DNA of 10,348 bases from JBGTLA01 sp041744375 (GTDB lineage Bacteria; Actinomycetota; Acidimicrobiia; Spongiisociales; ZC4RG35): positions 1 to 10,348 of the forward strand of contig JBGTLA010000141.1 of assembly GCA_041744375.1 (NCBI GenBank), in the 5' to 3' direction. The translations under genes were made by a program, and so were the position numbers. A model generated the notes under the pieces. It made no database searches. It was not told the DNA's origin and saw nothing but the letters and a program-made list of their open reading frames with translations. Shown one piece after another: positions 1-6,080 of the stretch; positions within the stretch are counted from its first letter, which is position 1, and every line of letters starts with the position of its first letter.

Positions 1-2
1 GC

Positions 3-83
3 CGGACCTACGCCGGGGTTTGGCGGCGCATCGAACGTGAGGTGTCCGCCAAGATGGACGCCCAGTTGGCAATGGTGATCTGA
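3..83 (+). CDS. C-terminal fragment of an unidentified protein (cut by window edge)
   Basis: The third forward frame is open from the window edge to a TGA at 81-83 and gives 26 residues, ending in EVSAKMDAQLAMVI. The other two forward frames also stop within the first 85 bases, so an open run here is not strong evidence alone. The composition (charged, amphipathic, no low-complexity) looks like the helical tail of a real protein. I do not recognise a family. It may equally be a chance open run; only sequence to the left of the window can decide. Confidence 0.35.
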   Translation, partial: RTYAGVWRRIEREVSAKMDAQLAMVI

Positions 84-234
84 CTGTGCCGCCACTTGGC
101 GATTCGCCGTCTCTCCGTGAACCAGGCACTACCGCGTCGACCATGAGCCCCGCCGACCCTCCCTGAAAGGGTGCGAAGCTTCCCTTCCCCGCCATTCGCT
201 CGCCTTGTGACGGTGATTGGGGTCTTCGATACAC
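84..234. other. Intergenic, no gene seen
   Basis: No coding frame with a start, ribosome binding site or recognisable product is visible. A weak 5-bp inverted repeat (ACCCT, then AGGGT, about 157-173) is present without a T tract. The stretch lies between the tail of the left-hand gene and the convergent hydrolase, so it needs only transcription termination signals. Confidence 0.5.
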
Positions 235-262
235 CCTGACTCGACGACTGCTTCGAGTCAGG
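235..262 (-). terminator. Hairpin at the hydrolase stop codon
   Basis: CCTGACTCGA (235-244) and TCGAGTCAGG (253-262) form a perfect 10-bp stem around an 8-base loop. The right arm contains the hydrolase stop codon (258-260, minus strand). There is no clear T run downstream on the minus strand, which is common for actinobacterial terminators. The left-hand gene runs toward it, so it may act on both strands. Confidence 0.6.
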
Positions 263-971
263 AACCGTCGACGTCGATCAGCAACGATGCCAGGCCGTGG
301 GGATCGATGACGTGAGCGTCGTGTCCCACCGGCAATTGACGGTACGTCCAGCCTCGCGACCGAGCATGATCATCGGAGTCCCGGAACACCCAACTCGCCG
401 CATCGGGTGGCTCACAATCTATGTAGGTCGTCGCCACGGCATCCACCGCCCCGCTGAGCCGTAAAGGCTGGTCGAGTGACGCCAACGGATGGGGACCAAC
501 ATGAGACATGTACCACTCGGCTATGTGCTCGGGAAGGTCTTGGTCGTCGGCGTCGAACCACACGGGAACCATCCACCCGCCGTTGTCAGCCGCCAGAGCA
601 CGGAAGTGGGCGGCGAACTTCTCACCGGAGAGCCCATTGACTGATTGTCCGTCTCGGGGAATGAAAGCGTCTACATAGACGAGGTGTCGGATGCGGCCCG
701 GCGCCCGGTCGGCAACCCCTGTCACCACCGCACCCCCATAGCTCTGTCCCACCAACACCACGTCGGTCAGGTCTTCAGTTTCGAGAACCCCAAGGATATC
801 GTCGACGTGGGAGTCGAGATCGGTGTCGGGGCGGGCTAAATGGCGTCGCTCTCCCAACCCCGTGAGCGTAGGGCGATAAACGAGGTGGCCGGACTCACCG
901 AGCAAGTCGGCCACCGGCCGCCATTCCCAGCCGCCTCCCCAACCACCGTGAACGAGGACGAAGGTGGCCAT
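258..971 (-). CDS. Alpha/beta hydrolase (esterase/hydroxynitrile-lyase-like)
   Basis: A 237-residue soluble alpha/beta hydrolase, probably a cytoplasmic carboxylesterase-type enzyme; the substrate cannot be told from sequence. It opens with the first beta strand and oxyanion-loop motif FVLVHGGWGGGWEW (residues 4-17). The nucleophile elbow is GQSYGG at 75-80 (Ser77). The catalytic His is probably His217 in VGHDAHVIDP, and the C-terminal DPHGLASLL helix is typical of this branch. The length fits the family's usual 230-260 residues. I start at the ATG at 969-971 because the fold begins there. The frame stays open for 92 more codons upstream, but that extension is Arg/Cys-rich with no domain and overlaps the SLH gene. 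A weak GGCGAGGG lies about 14 bases upstream of the chosen ATG. It is divergent from the SLH gene and ends in a hairpin, so it is likely monocistronic. Confidence 0.9.
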   Translation of the reverse strand: MATFVLVHGGWGGGWEWRPVADLLGESGHLVYRPTLTGLGERRHLARPDTDLDSHVDDILGVLETEDLTDVVLVGQSYGGAVVTGVADRAPGRIRHLVYVDAFIPRDGQSVNGLSGEKFAAHFRALAADNGGWMVPVWFDADDQDLPEHIAEWYMSHVGPHPLASLDQPLRLSGAVDAVATTYIDCEPPDAASWVFRDSDDHARSRGWTYRQLPVGHDAHVIDPHGLASLLIDVDGS

Positions 972-1102
972 CCGATTGAGCGTACCCTCGCCACGCCCTG
1001 GCACACAGATGCACATAGGAGCGCCTAAGTTCTCATCGCGGCACGGTTTCCCCGCCCTTTGAGAGACATGGGATCGTCTCGTCGCGCCCATCATCGTGTC
1101 GA

Positions 1103-1108
1103 TACGAT
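1103..1108 (+). promoter_or_regulatory. Possible -10 element for the first SLH gene
   Basis: TACGAT matches the actinobacterial TANNNT -10 pattern and sits 91 bases upstream of the ATG at 1199, in the gap after the divergent hydrolase. No convincing -35 is seen at the usual spacing, so this is a weak call. Confidence 0.25.
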
Positions 1109-1156
1109 TCCTGGCAGGTCCGGTAGGTGCTGGCATCTGATCGGCAAGACGCAAAC

Positions 1157-1175
1157 GCGACGGTTCGCCCGTCGC
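1157..1175 (+). promoter_or_regulatory. Leader hairpin upstream of first SLH gene
   Basis: GCGACGG (1157-1163) and CCGTCGC (1169-1175) make a perfect 7-bp GC-rich stem with a TTCGC loop. It ends 9 bases before the GAGGAG ribosome binding site (1185-1190). In mRNA it could stabilise the leader or affect initiation; as DNA it could be a protein site. Confidence 0.4.
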
Positions 1176-1198
1176 CTGATTCGCGAGGAGACAGCACC

Positions 1199-1930
1199 AT
1201 GCCTGGCCCCGACCATCGACGACGCCTGACTTCCTTTGTGGTGGCAATGGCCCTCCTCATCGCTACGCCCCTGGCAGTAGTAGCCGCCGACGCCTTCACC
1301 GACGTCCCCAACTCCAACGTCCACCACGACGACGTCACCTGGCTGGCAGAAGCCGACGTCACCCGCGGCTGCAACCCGCCCTTAAACGACCGGTTCTGTC
1401 CTGGCGACTCAGTGACTCGCCAGCAGATGGCCTCGTTCCTGCGCCGTCTCGCCGAGAATCAGGTGGTCGACGCAGCATCCGTGGAAGGAATGACGGCGGC
1501 AGAACTGCAAGGGCAAAGCGGACCACAGGGCCCTCCCGGACCAGCAGGCCGGCAAGGTAACGCCAACGTGACGATTTACGACGCTGGTCCCCATGACTTC
1601 TCAATGGCTCCTACCTTCTTCTTGACCATGCCCGATGTGGGCGAGGCAGAAGCCGCCCTGAGCCTGTGGCGGGTCGACTTGGTGTACGACTTTGTGCCTG
1701 ACATCGTCTACCACCTCCCCGGGTGGGGAGGACTCGGCGGCGCCAGTGAATACCGCGTTTTTCACTATTGGGATGTGGGGAACCAGTTTCGTATCGAAAT
1801 TGTCCGTGTGTCGGGACCAGGTGAAGCGTACGAGTCAGTGCGGATCACCCAGATAGCGGCGTCTTCTGTGACCCCTCTCTCAGGCACGGCCTCCACGTCG
1901 AGCAACATTGCTTCGGACCTCGACAAATAG
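1199..1930 (+). CDS. Exported SLH-domain protein with short collagen-like stretch
   Basis: A 243-residue exported protein. Residues 1-32 are a Sec signal peptide: a basic start (DHRRR), a hydrophobic core (TSFVVAMALLIATPLAVV), then small residues AADA. Residues 33-86 form one S-layer-homology-like module, FTDVPNSNVHHDD then WLAEADVTRGCNPP, with a Cys pair (C58, C67) and the VTRQQMASFLRRL helix; such modules usually attach proteins to the cell surface. Residues 105-120 are five Gly-X-Y triplets, rich in Pro. The remaining 120 residues (beta-type, aromatic-rich, no Cys) match no family I know. The ATG at 1199 is chosen over upstream in-frame starts because GAGGAG lies 8 bases before it and the signal peptide begins there. 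The paralogue is at 9048-9785; the GXY stretch is absent there. It probably acts as a cell-surface structural or binding protein; its ligand is unknown. Confidence 0.82.
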   Translation: MPGPDHRRRLTSFVVAMALLIATPLAVVAADAFTDVPNSNVHHDDVTWLAEADVTRGCNPPLNDRFCPGDSVTRQQMASFLRRLAENQVVDAASVEGMTAAELQGQSGPQGPPGPAGRQGNANVTIYDAGPHDFSMAPTFFLTMPDVGEAEAALSLWRVDLVYDFVPDIVYHLPGWGGLGGASEYRVFHYWDVGNQFRIEIVRVSGPGEAYESVRITQIAASSVTPLSGTASTSSNIASDLDK

Positions 1931-2125
1931 AGCCAACCTCGGGAGGCAAAGCGTCTCGCACGCCAATCGAGAACATCGGCGAGCCTTCCCGGATGTTGGT
2001 CATCCCTGCGGTCAGCACGAAACAGAGGGTGATGGCACCGCCAAGAGTCACCCCGACCGGGTAGAGGGGATCACGGCAAACAACCGAGCAAAATCGGACG
2101 GGTAATCAACCTTGAGAGTCAGCTC
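1931..2125. other. Non-coding or decayed stretch after the SLH gene
   Basis: No intact gene is seen. On the minus strand a frame from about 2105 down to 1845 is open and contains a hydrophobic run (TLGGAITLCFVLTAGM), but it overlaps the end of the SLH gene, lacks a ribosome binding site, and has no recognised domain. It may be chance or debris like that in the adjoining IS110 remnant. No strong terminator hairpin follows the SLH stop. Confidence 0.4.
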
Positions 2126-2481
2126 CTACCTTTTCGGTGGCTGCCGAGCTTGCCGAGCTGCGACCGCCCGGTAAGGCTCTATCTGCTCCAAGAGATCGTC
2201 GAATACGAACCGGGAAGGCGTACGCCACTCCGCCGATACACCCGGTTGGTGTCGACCACCAGCCGGTGACGACGCTGAACTACCCGCCGTAACGCCAGTT
2301 GGGCGGGCTCGGGCATCCGCCAGGGTTCCAACTCGAGGAGCTCGCCGGGCCGGCTCAGCATGTCGGCATCGATCACGTCGGACTTGTGCTTGGCCGACAA
2401 CGCTCCCGCAGCCGAGCAGAATCCCGAGTCCCGACCAACGACAACGAACAACCGGCCCGCTCCACCGCGAGCCCAGCGCCC
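2126..2481 (-). pseudogene. IS110-family transposase remnant
   Basis: A minus-strand frame from the TAG at 2482-2484 down to 2179 encodes an internal piece of an IS110-type (DEDD) transposase. Seen directly are KHKSDVIDADMLSR, which fits the family motif holding the last two catalytic Asp of DEDD (D-x-x-D spacing), then EPWRMPEPAQLALRRVV and RRHRLVVDTNRVYRR, the helical region that follows. The N-terminal RNase-H strands with the first Asp and the Glu are missing, as is the C-terminal domain with its conserved Ser. After VYRR the frame loses sense; another minus-strand frame reads FVFDDLLEQIEPYRAVAARQ to a stop at 2126-2128, suggesting a frameshift or a second joined fragment. There is no proper start or ribosome binding site. 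It is inactive debris of an old insertion; family assignment is fairly firm, the boundaries are not. Confidence 0.68.
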
Positions 2482-2484
2482 CTA

Positions 2485-2885
2485 TTCATACAAGCCGGTA
2501 AAGCAGAGGCAATCGAGCTAATGGAAAAGGTGTGCTCGTTGAGACGGCAAGGACACGAGTACCTTTTGGGAGACCATCGGATGGGGGTGTGGCATCGACA
2601 ACTCCTCGACCTCCTCGCCTTCTCGGGAGTCCCGGAGATCTTTATGAGTCGAACTAGACCCATATGGTCTTGCCAGTGTCCGGCCTCAATCCCAACGGTC
2701 TGATACTTCCCGACGCACTGCTTGTCGTCGGTGTGGCACCGAGGGAGAAGACGAGGCACTTCTCTCCAGAAGGGCTGACCACGATCGTCAAGCGGGTGGG
2801 CTAGACGGACTACGTAGGAAACGGCGTGGGGCCGGCCGCTTATCGCTCGGAGGCGCCGCCAAGCGGTGGGGGTTCGGCGCAGCTG
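2485..2885. other. Gene-free stretch with coding-like debris
   Basis: No intact gene is supported. Short plus-strand frames read like protein fragments: one around 2488-2703 (AGKAEAIELMEKVCSLRRQG), another at 2664-2804 ending SPEGLTTIVKRVG. The second loosely recalls the helix before the catalytic part of tyrosine recombinases, but 46 residues without a catalytic residue cannot establish that. The minus strand of the same part is also open in places, and third-position GC does not tell the strands apart. A GGCCGGCC palindrome lies at 2831-2838. It is best read as degraded accessory DNA contiguous with the IS110 remnant. Confidence 0.4.
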
Positions 2886-3344
2886 TCATGTCACGGCGGG
2901 CACTTCGGGGGCGACTGGGGGACGGTTCCAGGCTTTCTGGTAGGTGGCGAGTAGAGCGGCGACTGTGATGGCCAGCCATACGAGTTGGGCGTATCGGAAG
3001 CTGCTTTGGTATGTGAAGAAGTGGGTGAGGAACATGACCGGCCAATACCAGAACACCAGCCATGCCCATTTCTCGCCTCGTCGGAAGGCTGTCACTGCGA
3101 TTGCCAGGCCGAAGAGGTCGAGTCCGATTGTTCCCGTTGATGCCCAGTGTGAGATGAAGTCGACGTACTCGGTGGCGGAAGCGTCCCCGGCGATCACAGT
3201 TGGCATGTCGTAGCCGAAACGTTCCCAGGTGCTAGTTGCTGTCGAGGGGTCGATGAACGATATGAGGGCGAGAGGAAGGACGCTTGCGGTCAGGAGTACA
3301 AACCAGACCCAAGCGAACCGCACGTACCAACTTTCGGACTTCAC
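2886..3344 (-). CDS. Small four-helix integral membrane protein, unknown function
   Basis: A 152-residue inner-membrane protein with four predicted helices at about residues 9-31, 68-88, 92-111 and 117-135. An extracytoplasmic-type loop lies between helices 1 and 2 (residues 32-67, containing FIDPSTATSTWERFGYDMP), and the tail is short and Pro-rich. Charged FRRGEK (87-92) separates helices 2 and 3. Aromatic residues are abundant (WAWLVFWYWPVMFLTHFFTY). I do not recognise a named family; small multi-spanning proteins of this type are common in actinobacteria. The start is GTG at 3342-3344, with a strong AAAGGAG (3350-3356 on the minus strand) 5 bases upstream. It is divergent from the GAF-LuxR regulator, and the shared gap holds a perfect palindrome, so it is probably a target of that regulator. 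No clear terminator follows; a CCGCTT/AAGCGG pair with a long loop lies downstream. Confidence 0.75.
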   Translation of the reverse strand: MKSESWYVRFAWVWFVLLTASVLPLALISFIDPSTATSTWERFGYDMPTVIAGDASATEYVDFISHWASTGTIGLDLFGLAIAVTAFRRGEKWAWLVFWYWPVMFLTHFFTYQSSFRYAQLVWLAITVAALLATYQKAWNRPPVAPEVPAVT

Positions 3345-3394
3345 GAAGGCTCCTTTCGACTTTTCGGGGAAGCTACGACCAGGCGTGGGGGACG

Positions 3395-3418
3395 GCTATC
3401 CCCAGTTCTGGGGATAGC
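3395..3418. promoter_or_regulatory. Perfect 11-2-11 palindrome, candidate operator
   Basis: GCTATCCCCAG (3395-3405), spacer TT, CTGGGGATAGC (3408-3418) form a perfect 24-base inverted repeat. It lies 51 bases upstream of the membrane-protein GTG and 34 bases upstream of the regulator GTG, between divergent genes, so it is not placed as a terminator. Its right edge falls where the -35 region of the regulator promoter would be. Size and symmetry fit binding by a dimeric HTH protein; the adjacent LuxR-type regulator is the obvious candidate (inference). Confidence 0.65.
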
Positions 3419-3437
3419 GGCGCACCCAGCGCAGCCG

Positions 3438-3443
3438 TACAGT
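3438..3443 (+). promoter_or_regulatory. Possible -10 element for the GAF-LuxR gene (leaderless start)
   Basis: TACAGT fits TANNNT and ends 8 bases before the GTG at 3452. With no good ribosome binding site before that GTG, this spacing suggests transcription starts at or within a base or two of the start codon, a leaderless arrangement common in actinobacteria. Confidence 0.4.
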
Positions 3444-3451
3444 GAGCCGTT

Positions 3452-4531
3452 GTGGACACCCGTGAACTGGAGCGCCGCGCCGAGAGGATCGCACTTGGAG
3501 ACTTCGACCTCGAGGGCATGTTCTTGGCATTCGACCGGTTACTTCGCCGGGCCATGCCCTACGCCGCGGCGGCCTGGTCGACTCAAGACCCCGCCACTGG
3601 TCTGTTCACGTCGTGCACGGTTACTGGGTTGCCCAAGGACCTCGAGAGGGAGGCGCAGCTGTTCCGCCACGAGTTCAGCGACGGAGAACCGGCGACATTT
3701 CAGTCGCTGATCGCCGACGGCAGAACCGTGGCGATCCTCAGCGAGATCACAGACCACCATTTGGAGCGGGCGGCACGTTATCGGGATCTCCTCCGGGGCT
3801 ACGGATGCACCGACGAACTCCGGGCCGTACTGTGGGCGGACGGGCTCCCGTGGGGCAGCGTCATCCTCTATCGAATGGACGGGACGTTCGACGCCGAGAA
3901 CGCCGCCCAGGTGGGTGCCATGGCACCCACCTGCGCCCGCGGTCTCCAACTCGCTCTCCTCCGGTCAGCAGCGACGCATCCTGAGGCCATGGAGGATCCG
4001 CCTGGCATTCTCGAGGTCGACCTCGACGGTCACGTCACCGCCATGACCGCTCCCGCCCGACGGTGGCTCGACATCGGCGGAGCACCCCTCGTCACCGCCG
4101 CTAACAGTGTCGCGGCTGCCATTCGCCAACATGAGCGGTGGTCGGGGGCGACGTCGCGGCTCTCCCTGCCAAAATCGGGAGTGTTGTCACTGCACGCTTC
4201 GATGACCACCGGTGACAGCGGCGACGTGGCAGTGATCGTCCACGCCGCCCGACCTGCAGAGGTGTCAGCGATGCTGGTAGACGCCTACCGGCTCACCCCC
4301 AGACAACGTGAAGTCCTCGGCCTCTTGCTGCTCGGGCGCTCTCTCACCCAGATCGCTCACCAACTCGACATCTCAGAACACACCGCCAACGACCACCGAA
4401 AGGCCGTGTACAGCCGGGTGGGAGTATCGAGCCGATCCCAGCTCGCCGCCCTGCTTCAAGCGGACCAATACGACCCCCGCACCCATGCCGGGGTCCCACC
4501 CAGCCCCTACGGCGGATTCCTCAATGCATAA
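3452..4531 (+). CDS. LuxR-type transcriptional regulator with N-terminal GAF-like sensor
   Basis: A 359-residue cytoplasmic transcription factor. Residues about 20-168 look like a GAF-type sensor (FDLEGMFLAFDRLL at the start, then LRAVLWADGLPWGSVILYR, a typical GAF strand-turn-strand ending). Residues about 184-265 resemble a short PAS-like linker (GILEVDLDGHVTAMTAPARR). Residues 280-336 are the LuxR C-terminal helix-turn-helix: RLTPRQREVLGLLLLGRS, then ISEHTANDHRKAVYSRVGV, then RSQLAALL. There is no receiver Asp pocket, so it is not a classical response regulator; the signal is unknown. The start is GTG at 3452; the upstream sequence has no clear ribosome binding site, but a -10-like TACAGT sits 8 bases before it. 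The first residues MDTRELERRAERIALGDFD read as real coding. It is divergent from the membrane-protein gene across a palindrome and probably autoregulates. Confidence 0.88.
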   Translation: MDTRELERRAERIALGDFDLEGMFLAFDRLLRRAMPYAAAAWSTQDPATGLFTSCTVTGLPKDLEREAQLFRHEFSDGEPATFQSLIADGRTVAILSEITDHHLERAARYRDLLRGYGCTDELRAVLWADGLPWGSVILYRMDGTFDAENAAQVGAMAPTCARGLQLALLRSAATHPEAMEDPPGILEVDLDGHVTAMTAPARRWLDIGGAPLVTAANSVAAAIRQHERWSGATSRLSLPKSGVLSLHASMTTGDSGDVAVIVHAARPAEVSAMLVDAYRLTPRQREVLGLLLLGRSLTQIAHQLDISEHTANDHRKAVYSRVGVSSRSQLAALLQADQYDPRTHAGVPPSPYGGFLNA

Positions 4532-4791
4532 CCGCAGGGGGGCGAGGCCATGATCGGACACCGAGCCCAGAACTTTGCGGGACCTGATGGCTTCTCGGCT
4601 CGATCGGACCCGAACCCTCTCTGTCGGCAGAGACGTTGCCACCGTCGACGTCGTCTAGAGATCCGGGATTGCGGTGCGGTGGCTCGGTCTGCGGTGTCTG
4701 CTGGCAGCGACATGAATTGCGCGGGTCCAGCTCGTCGTCCTTGTGGCCAGAACCGGCGGGACCCTGGGTTGAGGCAAGGGGAGGTCACCAC
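4532..4791. other. Gap between regulator and methyltransferase; no gene accepted
   Basis: A small hairpin TCTCTG-TCGG-CAGAGA (4618-4633) is present, without a T tract. A forward frame from ATG 4550 overlaps the methyltransferase start by its stop (GTGA at 4792-4795), a geometry seen in coupled genes. Its product is Arg/Cys-rich and featureless, so I do not call it. Transcription could run through from the regulator or start here. Confidence 0.4.
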
Positions 4792-5394
4792 GTGAAAGCG
4801 GCCGTCTACGACTGGTTTTATCGGATCTGGGCGCCGTGGGACGGAGTGGGAGTCCGTCCCGATCTCATCGACCTGTTGAATCGCGGCGACGTGGACGCCA
4901 TAAGCCACCCCCGCACCTTGGATTTGGGATGCGGGACGGGCGTCAACGTGGTCCACCTGGCGGGGAGAGGACATGAGTCATACGGCGTCGATTTCTCCCG
5001 TGTCGCTGTCAAAAAGGCCCGCCAGCGGGCCCGCGGCGCCGGCGTTGACGCCACCTTTGTGGAGGGGGACCTGACAGCCGACTCCATCTCAGGTCTCGAC
5101 GGCAAGTTCGACTTCTTCACGGACTTCGGCACTCTCGACGACCTCAAAGGGACCGCCCGCTCGGAGATGGCTTCACTAGTGACCAGCCTTGCGCGACCGG
5201 GAGCCAAGTTCATGGAATGGTGCTGGTACGGAGACCCAGAGAACCTCCCACGCATCAGTTTCGTAAGCACCTCCCGAATGTCCCACATCGCTCCCGGAGA
5301 ACTGGAGTCGCTGTTCGGACACGACTGGGACATCGAACCGTTCTCATCCGATCAGCGATGGAGAACAGCATGCTTCCTCCTGACCCGCCGCTGA
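4792..5394 (+). CDS. Class I SAM-dependent methyltransferase
   Basis: A 200-residue cytoplasmic methyltransferase with a Rossmann fold. Motif I is TLDLGCGTGVNVVHLA (42-57), the SAM-binding glycine loop. The acidic residue at the end of strand 2 is Asp67 in YGVDFSR. EGDL (91-94) fits the adenine-binding region, and FDFFTDFGTLDDL (106-118) fits motif IV. The start YDWFYRIWAPWDG is an aromatic-rich N-terminal cap. The substrate (small molecule, lipid or other) cannot be inferred. The start is GTG at 4792, supported by GGGGAGGT at 4778-4785, 6-7 bases upstream; the frame stays open further left, but that part (MPPSTSSRDPG...) is featureless. It lies 260 bases after the regulator on the same strand, so it may be a target or a read-through passenger. 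No terminator hairpin follows. Confidence 0.87.
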   Translation: MKAAVYDWFYRIWAPWDGVGVRPDLIDLLNRGDVDAISHPRTLDLGCGTGVNVVHLAGRGHESYGVDFSRVAVKKARQRARGAGVDATFVEGDLTADSISGLDGKFDFFTDFGTLDDLKGTARSEMASLVTSLARPGAKFMEWCWYGDPENLPRISFVSTSRMSHIAPGELESLFGHDWDIEPFSSDQRWRTACFLLTRR

Positions 5395-5586
5395 CCATTT
5401 TTCTTCAGAAGATGGCCCGTCGCCGCGTCGAAGGTCTCCACGCCATCCTTCATCGACTTTGAGCCCTGCGAAGTCCTGTAATCACGGGTCAGCATCGGAT
5501 CCAGCGATGCGCCTTTGACTCTGCCGACGCTGGGATAGGCAAAGCGCTAAGCAGTTCTCGATGTCGAGCAATAACGTGTCGGGAGG
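5395..5586. other. Gap, nothing recognised
   Basis: There is no gene, strong inverted repeat or RNA signature between the methyltransferase stop and the WD40 remnant. The stretch is probably intergenic or fully decayed sequence. Confidence 0.4.
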
Positions 5587-5790
5587 TCAGCCTTCGTACC
5601 GCCACACCCGCACACCGTCTGGGTCGATGCTGCGATGAGAGCGTTGTCGTCGCTGAGTACCCAAGCGATTTGGCTTACCTGGTGTGGGCGGCCGAAACGG
5701 CGCGTTCGGCCAGCGGCTAGTCCCAGAGGCGGGCGACGCCGGACAGGTTTGGCACGGGTTGTGCGGCCGGTTCGCCTCGAGAGAAGCTTC
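5587..5790 (-). pseudogene. C-terminal remnant of a WD40-repeat protein
   Basis: Three minus-strand frames joined in order give the end of a WD40 beta-propeller. NLSGVARLWD is a repeat end, stopped by TAG at 5717-5719; the same frame then resumes PLAERAVSAAHT. After a shift near 5680-5685 comes QVSQIAWVLSDDNALIAAS, a repeat start. After a second shift near 5625 comes DPDGVRVWRYEG, followed by TGA (5587-5589). The spacing of H-Q-V...IAW...LIA-S...DG-VRVW is exactly that of a WD40 blade, so at least one stop and two frameshifts have broken a once-real gene. Upstream of about 5790 the similarity fades (a possible GRHLRSFSRGEPA). WD40 proteins are scaffolds and are often fused to kinase or NTPase domains in actinobacteria; which kind this was cannot be told. 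No promoter or start remains visible. Confidence 0.72.
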
Positions 5791-6080
5791 GTAAGTGCCG
5801 GCCATTATCGCCATCCTCACCTCCGCTACTGCGTGTTCGCGACAACGGAGGCCGTCCGGTGCCACAGCCCATGTGGCTTCGCTGATTGAGGCCCCTCAAC
5901 AGGCCCAACATGCATTCCCTCGGCGCGCGACCGGCGTGCCACGCGAACTAGCGGCCGCTTGGGCGGCCTTCTGACGGCACAACTGTCCACAGAAGCAGTA
6001 TTTCCCGGTCGTGCACGTGGGCGGCGCCATGCGATGCCCGGTGGACACCTCCGGTTTCCTATTAGATGTAGCCTCGGTAG
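5791..6080. other. Gap before the large regulator; hairpins only
   Basis: No gene is seen. GGCCGC-TTGG-GCGGCC (5953-5968) is a perfect 6-bp hairpin followed by TTCT and could be a weak terminator. An 8-base palindrome CGTGCACG lies at 6010-6017. Just before the regulator, TGGACA (6042-6047) and TTAGAT/TAGATG (6062-6068) resemble -35 and -10 elements but with a short spacer of 14-15 bases. Confidence 0.4.

Noticed and set aside
972..1247. 92-residue N-terminal extension of the hydrolase frame
   Set aside because: It is Arg/Cys/Pro-rich, has no domain, overlaps the divergent SLH gene start, and the fold begins exactly at the ATG at 971.
2664..2804. Tyrosine-recombinase fragment
   Set aside because: Similarity rests on a short SPEGLTTIVKRVG-like stretch with no catalytic Arg, His or Tyr; the opposite strand is equally open.
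3539..3949. 136-residue minus-strand open frame
   Set aside because: It is antisense to the GAF domain of the LuxR regulator, which is clearly coding; no recognisable product.
4550..4795. 81-residue frame overlapping the methyltransferase start by GTGA
   Set aside because: The overlap geometry is suggestive of coupling, but the product is Arg/Cys-rich without any structure or family, and the methyltransferase has its own strong ribosome binding site.
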